Shown here: positions 16,742-25,119 of the stretch, one piece after another
How positions within the stretch are numbered: the stretch's first letter is position 1
Layout of the letters: each line of letters begins with the position of its first letter
Source of the DNA: Sulfurimonas crateris
GTDB lineage: Bacteria; Campylobacterota; Campylobacteria; Campylobacterales; Sulfurimonadaceae
Direction: 5' to 3'
Assembly: GCA_945883795.1 (NCBI GenBank)
Contig: CAMCYC010000020.1
Span: 1 to 36,958, forward strand
Length of the DNA stretch: 36,958 nt
Translations under genes and position numbers: made by a program
Notes under the pieces: model-generated
Told to the model about the DNA's origin: nothing
The model's database searches: none
The model's input: only the letters and a program-made list of their open reading frames with translations

Positions 16742-17494
16742 ATGGAAGATTCAAAAGAATATTTAGACAAAAAAGCGTATTTCGAAAAAATAATTACACT
16801 CTATGGCAGAAATGTTGTTATAGAAGTTTTACAAGATAAAAGCATAGAGATTCATAAAATCCACCTAGCAGAGAGTAACAAACCAGATGGTGCAATTAAA
16901 GAGATAATGGCTCTTGCAAACAAAAGAGGGGTTGAAATATCTTATCATGACAAAAATGCCCTCAGTCGAATAAGTAAAAACGCCAAACAAGACCAAGGTG
17001 TCGCCATAGATATTATTGCTAAAAGTTACCAAAATGCCAAAGAAATTACCAAACTCAAAGCTTTTAGATTGATTGCACTCGATGGGATTCAAAACCCACA
17101 AAATCTGGGCATGATAATCCGCTCATGTGCTGCTGGAAATATTGATGGAATTATTTTACCAAAAAAAAGTAGTGCAAAAATTTCGCCACTTGTTATAAAA
17201 GCAAGTGCGGGAACACTTTTTAAAATTCCAATCTATTTTTGCAATACACTCGAAGAGATACTTCCAACCATTGAAGATGTTAAAATTTATCTGCTCTCTT
17301 CCCATGCAAAACATACAATTCATGAGATAGCACCAGATAAAAAAACTATTTTTGTTTTAGGAAATGAGAGTGATGGTGTAAGTCATGAGGTGGAAAAACT
17401 ATGTAACGATTCACTCTCTATCCCCATGAATAGAGGTGTAGAATCATTAAATGTTGCAGTTACTGCCTCACTTATCGCTTTTATGAAACCATAA
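16742..17494 (+). CDS. SpoU/TrmH-family RNA 2'-O-ribose methyltransferase
   Basis: The 250-aa protein has an N-terminal substrate-binding domain (YGRNVVIEVLQD..., ~20-90) and a C-terminal SPOUT knot domain with the three family motifs: DGIQNPQNLGMIIRSC, VLGNESDGVS and IPMNRGVESLNVAVTASL. The family methylates 2'-OH groups of rRNA or tRNA using S-adenosylmethionine; RlmB (23S G2251) is the closest well-known type, but the exact target cannot be told from sequence. AAAGGA lies 7 nt before the ATG. It starts 20 nt after the chemosensory kinase and may be co-transcribed with it. Its 3' end overlaps the convergent thioredoxin-like gene by 14 bp. Confidence 0.88.
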   Translation: MEDSKEYLDKKAYFEKIITLYGRNVVIEVLQDKSIEIHKIHLAESNKPDGAIKEIMALANKRGVEISYHDKNALSRISKNAKQDQGVAIDIIAKSYQNAKEITKLKAFRLIALDGIQNPQNLGMIIRSCAAGNIDGIILPKKSSAKISPLVIKASAGTLFKIPIYFCNTLEEILPTIEDVKIYLLSSHAKHTIHEIAPDKKTIFVLGNESDGVSHEVEKLCNDSLSIPMNRGVESLNVAVTASLIAFMKP

Positions 17495-17801
17495 TATCAT
17501 AAGGGCGTTTTATCTCACGCATAACTTCATCTACACTCATGTGGCGAGATTTTCTTAAAAATTCTTTGCCATCAAGAAAAACAAGCACAGTAGGAATAGC
17601 AAAAACTCCAAAATGTGCTGATACTTCTTGTTCTACTGAAGTATCAATACTTACAATTTCAAACTTCTCAAAGTTTTTCTCAATTGCATCTAAAAGTTTT
17701 GGTTTAAGCGCATGACAGACATTGCATGTTGGTGCAGAAAAATAGAGCATCACCGCTAAATTTTCATTGATTATTTGATTTGTATTTTCTATTGTTTGCA
17801 T
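17481..17801 (-). CDS. Thioredoxin-like protein
   Basis: The 106-aa single-domain protein has the thioredoxin fold signature: active-site C26/C29 in SAPTCNVCHALKP, and the cis-proline segment AIPTVLVFLDG. The CNVC active site differs from the CGPC of general thioredoxin, so a specialised thiol-disulfide or monitoring role is likely. There is no signal peptide, so it is cytoplasmic. AGGAT precedes the ATG, and TATAAT on the minus strand (17835-17830) is a good -10. It is divergent from the AEC permease and overlaps the methyltransferase gene tail to tail. Confidence 0.88.
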   Translation of the reverse strand: MQTIENTNQIINENLAVMLYFSAPTCNVCHALKPKLLDAIEKNFEKFEIVSIDTSVEQEVSAHFGVFAIPTVLVFLDGKEFLRKSRHMSVDEVMREIKRPYDIMVS

Positions 17802-17829
17802 CTATTCATCCTATTTTATTGAAGCCGAA

Positions 17830-17858
17830 ATTATACACTATTTGCTATAATCCCACAC
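17830..17858. promoter_or_regulatory. Overlapping divergent promoters of the thioredoxin-like and AEC permease genes
   Basis: Minus strand: TATAAT at 17835-17830, about 29 nt from the thioredoxin-like ATG. Plus strand: extended -10 TTTGCTATAAT with TATAAT at 17846-17851, only 7 nt before the permease ATG at 17859. The two sites are so close that one polymerase would block the other, and the plus-strand transcript would begin at or next to the start codon. Confidence 0.6.
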
Positions 17859-18767
17859 ATGAATTCAATTATTTACTCCATTATCAGCGTCTATATTTTT
17901 ATCATTTTAGGGTTTGTTGCCAAAATGAGTTTTAAAGAAAAAATTGATGATAAAACTATCACTATTATCAATGTTTATTTTTTACAAGTTTTTCTCACAT
18001 TTTGGGGACTTTTAATCCATCCTGTGGATATTACACTCCTTATTGCTCCAAGTATTTATTTTGGAATTGTCTTACTTGTTGTAATTTTTTCAGCACTTCT
18101 TGCACGAAAACTCTTCAAAGATAAAAAAGAATATTCGATTGCAACTGTAGCTGTAATTATTGGTAATACTGGAAATCTAGGAATTCCACTCAATATTGCT
18201 ATTTTTGGAGAACAATCTATTCCTTACACAACCGTTGTCAATCTTGTCAATGTTTTTGTAGTTTATACCATTGGAGTTTATTATTACTCCAGAGGCAATT
18301 TTGATGCGAAAACATCGCTCATGAATATTGTAAAACTCCCTATTCTTTGGGCTGCAATAGTTGCCATTATTTTAAGTGCAAATCAGTACAAACCCTCAGA
18401 CGAAATTTTGCAAATGCTCATGATGGGAGCGTATGCTTCTATGACTATGCAACTTTTTTTATTTGGAATTTATTTGTATGGAACAAAAATTAAAGAGTTA
18501 AATAAAACACTTATAAACTGGACTTTAAGTATCAAATTTTTAGTTTTACCACTTATCACATTTATTGTGCTTTATAATATTGAACTAGATTCCATGATAA
18601 AAGGGATTATTTTTATAGAGCTTATTATGCCTCTTGCAGTTGCAAATGTAAATATCGCTTCTTTGTATGATTGTGAGCCAAGAGTGGTAACTGCTCTTGT
18701 TTTTATCTCTTCTATAGTATTTTTAGGGATTATTTTTATAGCCATTGAGGCTATAAAATTTTTATAA
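17859..18767 (+). CDS. AEC-family (auxin efflux carrier-like) permease
   Basis: The 302-aa integral membrane protein has about ten predicted helices in two halves, as in the AEC family. The conserved unwound-helix motif GNTGNLGIPLNIAIFGE (~107-123) and the late segment IELIMPLAVANVNIAS support the assignment. Bacterial members export or import small organic acids such as malate or malonate; the substrate here is unknown. The start at 17859 keeps the first membrane helix intact, yet no Shine-Dalgarno sequence precedes it and a -10 box ends 7 nt upstream, so the mRNA may be leaderless. Confidence 0.85.
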   Translation: MNSIIYSIISVYIFIILGFVAKMSFKEKIDDKTITIINVYFLQVFLTFWGLLIHPVDITLLIAPSIYFGIVLLVVIFSALLARKLFKDKKEYSIATVAVIIGNTGNLGIPLNIAIFGEQSIPYTTVVNLVNVFVVYTIGVYYYSRGNFDAKTSLMNIVKLPILWAAIVAIILSANQYKPSDEILQMLMMGAYASMTMQLFLFGIYLYGTKIKELNKTLINWTLSIKFLVLPLITFIVLYNIELDSMIKGIIFIELIMPLAVANVNIASLYDCEPRVVTALVFISSIVFLGIIFIAIEAIKFL

Positions 18768-18783
18768 CCATCATTTTCTTAAA

Positions 18784-18866
18784 CACTCTCGTGAGCAAAG
18801 CCCACAAGAGTGGCAGGGACAATTTGTCCCTACAACCCCCTAAAGCTACATAAAACTTGTTTTATG
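18784..18866. repeat. Cluster of three inverted repeats between convergent genes
   Basis: Hairpin 1 (18784-18812): CACTCTCGTG / CACAAGAGTG, 9 of 10 pairs, loop of 9. Hairpin 2 (18815-18831): AGGGACAATTTGTCCCT, a perfect inverted repeat about one base. Hairpin 3 (18849-18866): CATAAAAC-TT-GTTTTATG, perfect, 6 nt past the transketolase stop. Hairpins 1 and 3 are placed to terminate the permease and transketolase transcripts. The middle one is more GC-rich than its surroundings and may be a copy of a dispersed repeat. Confidence 0.6.
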
Positions 18867-18871
18867 AGATT

Positions 18872-20788
18872 TTATAACTTTGCTAAAATAGCCTCTACTG
18901 AAAAACCAAATTTCTCAAAAAGTTTCTCAGCTGGAGCTGAAGCACCAAATGTTTCCATCCCAATTACCTCATCTGCAAATCTATACCATTCTAACCCTCT
19001 CGCTGCTTCGATTGCAACTTTTTTAGTTGCTGGGATAATAATTGAATCAATATAGGATTTATCTTGCTCAAGGAAAAGGTCAAAACATGGAATAGAAACC
19101 ACATTAGCAAATATCCCTTTTGCATTGAGTGCATCTTTTGTTTTGAGTGCGAGTTCAACTTCACTTCCCGAAGCCATAAAAGTGAGAGTTGCATTTGCAT
19201 CACTTGCCAACAAATACCCACCTTTACTTGCATCCCCCAAAATTGGTTTTGGAAGAATTGCGAGATTTTGTCTTGAACATACAAATGCTGATGGAGATTT
19301 ACTCATCTCTAATGCCACTTTCCAAGCTACAACATTTTCTGCACCATCGGCTGGTCGCCATACATAAAAGTTTGGCAAAGCTCTAAATTGGCTTAAATGC
19401 TCAATTGGTTGGTGTGTTGGTCCATCTTCACCAACGCCAATGCTATCATGTGTCCAAATAAAAAACTGCTGAATTCCCGCAAGAGCAGCAATTCTAGCTG
19501 CAGGTTTGAGGTAATCTGAAAATACAAAAAAAGTGGAAGTAAATGGCATAAGTGGACCATATAAAGCCATCGCATTCGCTATTGAAGCCATAGCATGTTC
19601 ACGGATTCCAAAATAGATATTTCTCCCTTTTGGATAAACTCCCATATCATTTAAAAAAGTTTTATTAGATGGACTCAAATCTGCCGAACCTCCCAAAAAG
19701 TTTGGAAGAGCTTTTGCAATAGCATTTAAAATTTTGCCATTTGTATTTCTTGTTGCATCGGCTTTTTCAAATTCTGGCCATTGAATTCTTGAAAAATCAG
19801 GATTTTGTAAAGCGGATAATGCCTCATTTTGCTCCATAAGAGGAAGAGTTTTGAGTCTATGAATCCACTCTCTCTCCAATAAATCACCCGCTTCTATTGC
19901 ACATCTAAATCGTGCCATCACATCTTCATCCACATGAAATGATTTTTCTGGGTCAAATCCAGCAACAATTTTTGCATCTCTAATTACATCCACGCCAAGT
20001 GGCGCACCGTGTGCATGGTGTGAACCTTCAAGTTTACCAGCACCTTTTGCAATGATTGTATTGGCTATGATAATGGTAGGTTTTGTATTTGCTTTTGCAG
20101 TTGTGATTGCTTTATCAATTTCTTTGAAATTATGTCCATCACACTCTAAGACATCCCAACCTTGAGATTTAAATCTTTTTGTAATATTTTCGCTGATACT
20201 TAAATCTGTTTTACCTTCAATAGTAATGCGGTTTGAATCATAAATAAGGATTAAATTATCAAGTTTATTATGCCCAGCGATTGAACATGCCTCATACGAA
20301 ATTCCTTCTTCCAAATCGCCATCACCACAGAGACAATAAACATGATGGTCAATCACTTCTGCCATGTCAGAGTTTGTTTGAGCACCTACAAATTTACTAG
20401 CCATTGAAAAACCAACAGCATTTGCAATCCCCTGACCTAATGGTCCTGTCGTAATTTCAATACCTGCAGTATGCCCATATTCAGGATGCCCTGGAGTTTT
20501 GGAATCAAGCTGACGGAAGTTTTTTAAATCATCAAGCTCTAAGCCATATCCCCAAAGATAATACAATGAATAAATAAGACCAGTAGCATGACCACCTGAA
20601 AAAACTAATCTATCACGGTTGAGCCAAAAAGGATTTTTAGGATTATGACTGAGGTGTTCACTCAAAACTACTGCAATATCTGCCAAACCCATAGGTGCAC
20701 CAGGATGTCCTGAATTGGCATTTTGAACCATATCTGCCGCTAAAAATCTTATACTGTCCGCCATTTTTTGACGCATTTTATTACCCAT
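18872..20788 (-). CDS. tkt: Transketolase
   Basis: The 638-aa protein is close to the usual transketolase length (~660). It transfers two-carbon units between sugar phosphates in the pentose phosphate pathway using thiamine diphosphate. Visible motifs are NSGHPGAPMG near the N-terminus, FSGGHATGLIYSLYYL, the diphosphate-binding GDGDLEEGISYEA, the central YFGIREHAMASIANA, and the DSIGVGEDGPTHQPIEHL substrate-site segment. AGGATAA lies just upstream of the ATG. It is the last gene of a six-gene operon, 19 nt after the prenyl synthase gene, and is followed by a hairpin. Confidence 0.96.
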   Translation of the reverse strand: MGNKMRQKMADSIRFLAADMVQNANSGHPGAPMGLADIAVVLSEHLSHNPKNPFWLNRDRLVFSGGHATGLIYSLYYLWGYGLELDDLKNFRQLDSKTPGHPEYGHTAGIEITTGPLGQGIANAVGFSMASKFVGAQTNSDMAEVIDHHVYCLCGDGDLEEGISYEACSIAGHNKLDNLILIYDSNRITIEGKTDLSISENITKRFKSQGWDVLECDGHNFKEIDKAITTAKANTKPTIIIANTIIAKGAGKLEGSHHAHGAPLGVDVIRDAKIVAGFDPEKSFHVDEDVMARFRCAIEAGDLLEREWIHRLKTLPLMEQNEALSALQNPDFSRIQWPEFEKADATRNTNGKILNAIAKALPNFLGGSADLSPSNKTFLNDMGVYPKGRNIYFGIREHAMASIANAMALYGPLMPFTSTFFVFSDYLKPAARIAALAGIQQFFIWTHDSIGVGEDGPTHQPIEHLSQFRALPNFYVWRPADGAENVVAWKVALEMSKSPSAFVCSRQNLAILPKPILGDASKGGYLLASDANATLTFMASGSEVELALKTKDALNAKGIFANVVSIPCFDLFLEQDKSYIDSIIIPATKKVAIEAARGLEWYRFADEVIGMETFGASAPAEKLFEKFGFSVEAILAKL

Positions 20789-20807
20789 TGTATTATCCTA
20801 TTGTGAT

Positions 20808-21659
20808 TTATTTATGTCGATTTATATATTTTAAAAGAATAACAGAGAGTTCAATTTTTAAGCACTCATCAAAATTCTCTAACTCAATTGTTAATTCATC
20901 CGCTAAAATATTCGCTTCACTCATCGCTTTGTCAAGTCCTAAAATTGTTACAAAACTATTTTTTGATTCATCATTATTTGTAAGTTTACCCGCTTCAAGT
21001 GAGCTTTGTGTTACATCCAAAATATCATCTTGAATTTGAAACAAAAGACCAAGTTTTATCCCAAAATCATACAAACTTTGGGATACTTTTTCTCGACCTA
21101 CTATTATCGCCCCCATTTTAAGTGAGGCAGCAATCAGCTTTGCTGTTTTATTTATGTGAAGTATTTTAATATCTTCAAGTTTAAGAGGCTTATTTTCAAA
21201 ATAACAATCAATCGCTTGACCCAAAACCATCCCATTTAAGCCACCATTACTAGCAAGCTCTCGAATCAATTGTACTCGAACATAATCAGAAAATGGAGCA
21301 TTACTCAAAACTTCAAAAGAATAAGTATTTAGTGCATCACCTACAAGGATGGCTGTTACCTCATCAAATGCCACATGTAAAGTGGGTTTACCTCGACGAA
21401 GTGGCGAATTATCCATAGCAGGTAAATCATCATGAATAAGCGAATAAGTATGCAACAACTCAATCGCATAAGCCACATGCCGAGCACCATCAAGTAAAAG
21501 TGGATTATAAGCGTTTACAACACTCAAAAGCAACGCAGGACGGAATCTTTTTCCCCCTGCTTCTAACATCCTACAAAGTGCCTCTTGGTAAGTTGGATGG
21601 ATACTTTTTGAGATTGGTAAATTATCTAATAAAAACTGTTCAAATTTTTGCATCTGCAA
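20808..21659 (-). CDS. ispA: Polyprenyl (farnesyl-type) diphosphate synthase
   Basis: The 283-aa protein contains both aspartate-rich motifs of short-chain trans-prenyl synthases: DDLPAMD (D77/D78/D83) and DDILD (D211/D212/D215). The residues before the first motif (HTYSLIHDD, Tyr at -5, two-residue insertion in the motif) match E. coli IspA, so farnesyl diphosphate is the likely product; geranylgeranyl diphosphate cannot be excluded. GGKRFRP and RRGKPT are the IPP-binding segments. It supplies isoprenoid precursors for quinones and undecaprenyl carrier. It starts 6 nt after the PDZ-protein gene. Confidence 0.92.
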   Translation of the reverse strand: MQMQKFEQFLLDNLPISKSIHPTYQEALCRMLEAGGKRFRPALLLSVVNAYNPLLLDGARHVAYAIELLHTYSLIHDDLPAMDNSPLRRGKPTLHVAFDEVTAILVGDALNTYSFEVLSNAPFSDYVRVQLIRELASNGGLNGMVLGQAIDCYFENKPLKLEDIKILHINKTAKLIAASLKMGAIIVGREKVSQSLYDFGIKLGLLFQIQDDILDVTQSSLEAGKLTNNDESKNSFVTILGLDKAMSEANILADELTIELENFDECLKIELSVILLKYINRHK

Positions 21660-21665
21660 TCCTAA

Positions 21666-22652
21666 CTAATTAATTTGTACAAAAAACTGAAACTTATTTC
21701 TCTCAAACAATAAAGAGGATAAATCTTTTACAGTTGCTATATGTTTGATTAAATTTTCTTGATTTGTGACTTTAATACCATTGACTTGCATTAATCTATC
21801 GCCAACATGTAAACCATAATTTTTAAAATTTTTTTCTATTTTTGTAATTTCCAAATTCGCATTAAAGAATATCCCTTTTTGCTCTAAAAAAGTATCACTT
21901 ACATAACCGCCACCAAATCTTTTTTTAGTTTGGAGAAAAAAAGTCATTACTTCTGAATTGCGTTTTATTTTAACACTATGTTTTGAGCCAACATCTGCAA
22001 ATAGCACTTTTTTCATAAATGAGGATGCGTCTTTTACATTTTGTTGATCATAAGCTAAAATAACATCCCCTTTTTGAAATTTGTTATTTTCCATAAAAGG
22101 GTCACTCAATACCACAACAACAGACCCTTTTTCATCTTTTACTCGAACACCAATATCCGAATAATCACTATTTTTTGCTTGAATAAATCTTTGTAAATAC
22201 TCTTTTTGAATTATCCCTTTTGAAGTAACTACCCCTTCTAAAGAGCAACAAATTCCATTTATAAGTGCTGGAGATACAAGAGCTTTATTCGCCTGTGCAA
22301 ATTGATTTAAGCCAACCTGATTTTTTGTAATTTTCATCGCTGTAACTGTTTTATTAGTAAATGAGGCTATTTCTAAAATATCTTTACTCGTAAAAGTAAA
22401 AGGGTATGGAAAACCTTTTGTGTCTTCAACTAAATATAATGATAAAAAAGGGTTACTTTTAATAATTTTGAATGTAGAGGGAACAGAAGTGGAAAATACC
22501 AATCGTTGGTGTTTCGTAACTGGAACTTGAACGGTTTGATTGTGAATTGATTTGGAGTCAGTTATTTTTTGCAAGCAAAGGTCGTACCCTTCATTGCTTG
22601 CAGAGTAAAGGTTAAAAACGAGAATCCCTAAGGCTATAAATGTGCGAAACAC
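21666..22652 (-). CDS. Exported or membrane-anchored PDZ-domain protein
   Basis: The 328-aa protein begins with a short hydrophobic signal or anchor (MFRTFIALGILVFNLYSA). Two PDZ-like units are visible: one around 165-245 (GVRVKDEKGSVVVVLSDPF ... KFQKGDVILAYDQQNVKDASSF) and one near the C-terminus (NFKNYGLHVGDRLMQVNGIKV). No protease catalytic motif is seen, so it is a PDZ scaffold and not an HtrA protease. It resembles the Campylobacterota family that includes HP0036 of H. pylori, which as I recall also follows panD and ybaB. Its function is unknown; a periplasmic adaptor role is inference. It abuts ybaB with no gap. Confidence 0.8.
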   Translation of the reverse strand: MFRTFIALGILVFNLYSASNEGYDLCLQKITDSKSIHNQTVQVPVTKHQRLVFSTSVPSTFKIIKSNPFLSLYLVEDTKGFPYPFTFTSKDILEIASFTNKTVTAMKITKNQVGLNQFAQANKALVSPALINGICCSLEGVVTSKGIIQKEYLQRFIQAKNSDYSDIGVRVKDEKGSVVVVLSDPFMENNKFQKGDVILAYDQQNVKDASSFMKKVLFADVGSKHSVKIKRNSEVMTFFLQTKKRFGGGYVSDTFLEQKGIFFNANLEITKIEKNFKNYGLHVGDRLMQVNGIKVTNQENLIKHIATVKDLSSLLFERNKFQFFVQIN

Positions 22653-22961
22653 CTATTTTGCCCCAAACGGATTCATCCCACCTAACATGCCCATAGCACT
22701 CGTTTGCTGATTTTGTTGCACCATTTTATTGGCATCATTCAAAGCACCGATAAGTAAAATCTGAAGTGAATCTTTATCGCTCATGAGAGAATCATCAATA
22801 ATTATATCAATAACTTCCCCTTTGCCATTCATCTGTACTTCAACCATACCACCGCCACTTTTGACACTAAAACTTTTAGATTCAAGTTCAGCCTGAAGTC
22901 TTGTTGCATTTTCTTGCATCCCTGCAAGCATTTTTCCCATGTCACCTAAGTTTGAAAACAT
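22653..22961 (-). CDS. YbaB/EbfC-family nucleoid-associated protein
   Basis: The 102-aa protein matches the family in length and pattern: an N-terminal helix (MGKMLAGMQENATRLQAELE), a central strand region (MVEVQMNGKGEVIDIIIDDS), and a C-terminal helical part (LLIGALNDANKMVQQNQQ). YbaB proteins form dimers that bind DNA. The ATG shares one base with the panD stop. The panD-ybaB-PDZ order agrees with H. pylori HP0034-HP0036 as I recall it. Confidence 0.93.
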   Translation of the reverse strand: MFSNLGDMGKMLAGMQENATRLQAELESKSFSVKSGGGMVEVQMNGKGEVIDIIIDDSLMSDKDSLQILLIGALNDANKMVQQNQQTSAMGMLGGMNPFGAK

Positions 22962-23326
22962 TATATACTCTCTGCTATTTTTTCTATATCATTGTTATCG
23001 TTTAAAATAACAACTTTAGGCTTGTAATTTTCAAGCTCTTTTTCATCATAAGTTGCATAAGCCACAATGATTACTTTATCACCTTTGTGAACTTTTCTAG
23101 CGGCTGCACCATTAAGACAAATATCTCGTTTACCCCGTTCACCAAGAATGACATAAGTTGAAAATCTTTCTCCGTTATTGACATTCAAAATTTCAACTTT
23201 TTGTCCAATTCTCATTTGAGAAGCTTCTAAAAGTTCCTCATCAATTGTAATAGAGCCAACATAATTTAAATTTGCATCAGTAACAGTAGCACGATGAATT
23301 TTACTATATAACATTTCAATTAACAT
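22961..23326 (-). CDS. panD: Aspartate 1-decarboxylase proenzyme
   Basis: The 121-aa protein has the family N-terminus ([20 protein letters not shown]) and the self-cleavage site G24-S25 in [11 protein letters not shown]. Cleavage turns Ser25 into the pyruvoyl group that decarboxylates aspartate to beta-alanine for pantothenate and coenzyme A synthesis. The downstream [21 protein letters not shown] segment is also typical. It lies 8 nt after the [2Fe-2S] protein gene and overlaps ybaB by one base. No panC or panB is in the window. Confidence 0.96.
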   Translation of the reverse strand: MLIEMLYSKIHRATVTDANLNYVGSITIDEELLEASQMRIGQKVEILNVNNGERFSTYVILGERGKRDICLNGAAARKVHKGDKVIIVAYATYDEKELENYKPKVVILNDNNDIEKIAESI

Positions 23327-23334
23327 AATTTTTC

Positions 23335-23709
23335 CTATCTTCCCATCTGCTTTTTCATATCAGCTGGAGTTATTGGCTTGTCCCACATTTCAGAATCTAT
23401 AACAAACTCCTCAACTACATGACCGCCAATAATATGTTCAGTGATAATACGGTCAATTTTTTCTTTTGTCAAACCTGCGTACATAATATGACCTGGTTCA
23501 ACCAACATAATAGGACCTACACTACAACGATTCATACATGAAGTACGAATTGGTTGCACTGTTCCCATAATTCCCTCTTTCATGATAGTTTGTGCTAAAT
23601 ATTGAAAAAGGTCTTGAGTTTGAGCGGTTACACATGAGGGCTTTGGCATACCTGGAGGAGCTGATTGTTCACATTTAAACATGTAAAATGCTGGTTGTGG
23701 GATTCCCAT
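23335..23709 (-). CDS. Thioredoxin-like [2Fe-2S] ferredoxin
   Basis: The 124-aa protein has four conserved cysteines, C13, C26, C58 and C62 ([16 protein letters not shown] ... [13 protein letters not shown]), spaced as in thioredoxin-fold [2Fe-2S] proteins such as the C-terminal part of NuoE and the Shethna-type ferredoxins. It is a soluble electron carrier or cluster protein; its partner is unknown. It is the first gene of the operon running to tkt. AAGGAT precedes the ATG, and TATAAT (minus strand 23743-23738) lies about 28 nt upstream. Confidence 0.87.
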   Translation of the reverse strand: MGIPQPAFYMFKCEQSAPPGMPKPSCVTAQTQDLFQYLAQTIMKEGIMGTVQPIRTSCMNRCSVGPIMLVEPGHIMYAGLTKEKIDRIITEHIIGGHVVEEFVIDSEMWDKPITPADMKKQMGR

Positions 23710-23737
23710 TAAAATTATCCTTAAAAATTTTTACGAA

Positions 23738-23750
23738 ATTATAGCAAAAA
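23738..23750 (-). promoter_or_regulatory. Promoter of the fdx-panD-ybaB-PDZ-ispA-tkt operon
   Basis: On the minus strand TTTTTTGCTATAAT gives an extended -10 with a T-rich upstream tract, the form common in Campylobacterota. The predicted start lies about 20 nt before the ATG of the first gene. All six genes are spaced 19 nt or less or overlap, so one transcript is expected. Confidence 0.6.
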
Positions 23751-23780
23751 ACACTTTTATATAAAACATCCAAATAAATA

Positions 23781-23808
23781 AGTTTAAAGTTTTATTTTTA
23801 TTTAAACT
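23781..23808 (-). terminator. Candidate terminator after murE
   Basis: AGTTTAAA and TTTAAACT form an 8-bp stem with a 12-nt loop just beyond the murE stop. Flanking A/T sequence extends the pairing to about 16 positions with two mismatches. It is AT-only, so termination strength is uncertain. Confidence 0.4.
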
Positions 23809-23811
23809 ATT

Positions 23812-25119
23812 TTATTCTTGTTTTGTTCTAAGAGCCAACAATTCCCGTACCACTTCTCTATCATCAAAAGGAAATTTTTTATCATAGATTATTTGATACG
23901 CTTCATCCCCTTTGCCTAATATCACAACTACTTCATCGTTTCGTTGATTTTCAAGAGCCATTTGAATCGCTTTTTTTCTATTAAGTTCTACAAAAACATT
24001 TGTTCTATCTTCAATTCCAGCAAGGATATCCTCGATAATTAACTCAGGGTCTTCTGTTCTTGGGTTATCGCTTGTGATATATATTTTTTTAGCCAAACTT
24101 ACAGCAACTTTACCCATAAGTGCTCTTTTACTTCTATCTCTATCACCACCTGCGCCAAAAACTACAAGTAACTCTTTTTCTTTTAAGGCATTTAAAACTT
24201 GTTGCATCCCATCTGGCGTATGAGCAAAATCAACTATCACATTTGGTTTTACACTTACCTGCTCCATTCTGCCACTCACACCAGCAAAGTTATCCACAAC
24301 TGCAACCACTTCTTCTAATTTTTTACCAGTTAAAAGATGCACTGCACCAATAGCTGCTAAAAGATTATAAAGGTTAAAAAAACCATGTAAAGAGGATGTA
24401 AAAGGGACAATCTCTTGAAAATGTTGCAAAATACCACTTGATGCTTCATTCAATGAATACGCCATCAATTTATAACTCGCTGGATTTTCAATCCCATAAG
24501 TGTAAGTATTTTTGATATTAAAAGAGGCTTTTGGTTCATCTTTATTGATAAGTTTTTTACTGTTGTCTTGAAAAAAGCTATTTTTAACAGAGATATATTC
24601 ACCCATTGTTTTATGGTAATCAAGATGGTCCTGCGTAATATTTGTTAAAATCTTCAATGCAAAAGTAAGCCCTTCAACTCTTTTTTGCACGATTGCATGA
24701 GAACTTACTTCCATAATAAAAAAGTCACATCCAGCTTCAACTGCTTGATATATATGTTTGTAAGTATTTAAAACAGAGGGTGTTGTAAGCGTTTTTCCCT
24801 CTTCCATGGCATCATTCATAAAAAAACCACGCGTTCCCTGCATGGCAACTTTATACCCTAAATCAAGCAAAAATGAATAAATTGCACTTGCAGTAGTTGT
24901 CTTACCATTAGTACCCGTAATCCCAACTATTTTAATATTGTCAACTCCAAAAAGTTCAGCAACATCTGTTATTTTGATAATAGAATGGGCTTGATTATCT
25001 TTTGCATTTTGTAGATATTTTTCATTTTGTGTTGTGACTACAAAGGCTGTTTCTTTATCACACTCTTTAGAATCTTCAGTAATATATAAAAAATCTTGCA
25101 TTGGTACTTTAATTTTCAA
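23812..25119 (-). CDS. murE: UDP-N-acetylmuramoyl-tripeptide synthetase MurE (meso-diaminopimelate adding)
   Basis: The 435-aa Mur ligase has the ATP-binding GITGTNGKTTT (residues ~66-76), the EVSSHAIVQKRVEGL motif, NITQDHLDYH, and SDNPRTEDPE near the C-terminus. The DNPR motif marks meso-diaminopimelate as the added amino acid. It acts in the cytoplasm on UDP-MurNAc-L-Ala-D-Glu in peptidoglycan synthesis. The start is a TTG (25119) with AAAGG 8 nt upstream, overlapping the preceding gene by 11 nt; an in-frame ATG six codons later has no ribosome site. The N-terminal UDP-binding domain is short compared with E. coli MurE (~495 aa). Confidence 0.95.
   Translation of the reverse strand: MKIKVPMQDFLYITEDSKECDKETAFVVTTQNEKYLQNAKDNQAHSIIKITDVAELFGVDNIKIVGITGTNGKTTTASAIYSFLLDLGYKVAMQGTRGFFMNDAMEEGKTLTTPSVLNTYKHIYQAVEAGCDFFIMEVSSHAIVQKRVEGLTFALKILTNITQDHLDYHKTMGEYISVKNSFFQDNSKKLINKDEPKASFNIKNTYTYGIENPASYKLMAYSLNEASSGILQHFQEIVPFTSSLHGFFNLYNLLAAIGAVHLLTGKKLEEVVAVVDNFAGVSGRMEQVSVKPNVIVDFAHTPDGMQQVLNALKEKELLVVFGAGGDRDRSKRALMGKVAVSLAKKIYITSDNPRTEDPELIIEDILAGIEDRTNVFVELNRKKAIQMALENQRNDEVVVILGKGDEAYQIIYDKKFPFDDREVVRELLALRTKQE

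Noticed and set aside
18784-18866. Possible CRISPR or tandem repeat array
   Set aside because: The three inverted repeats differ in sequence and spacing; no repeated unit with spacers.
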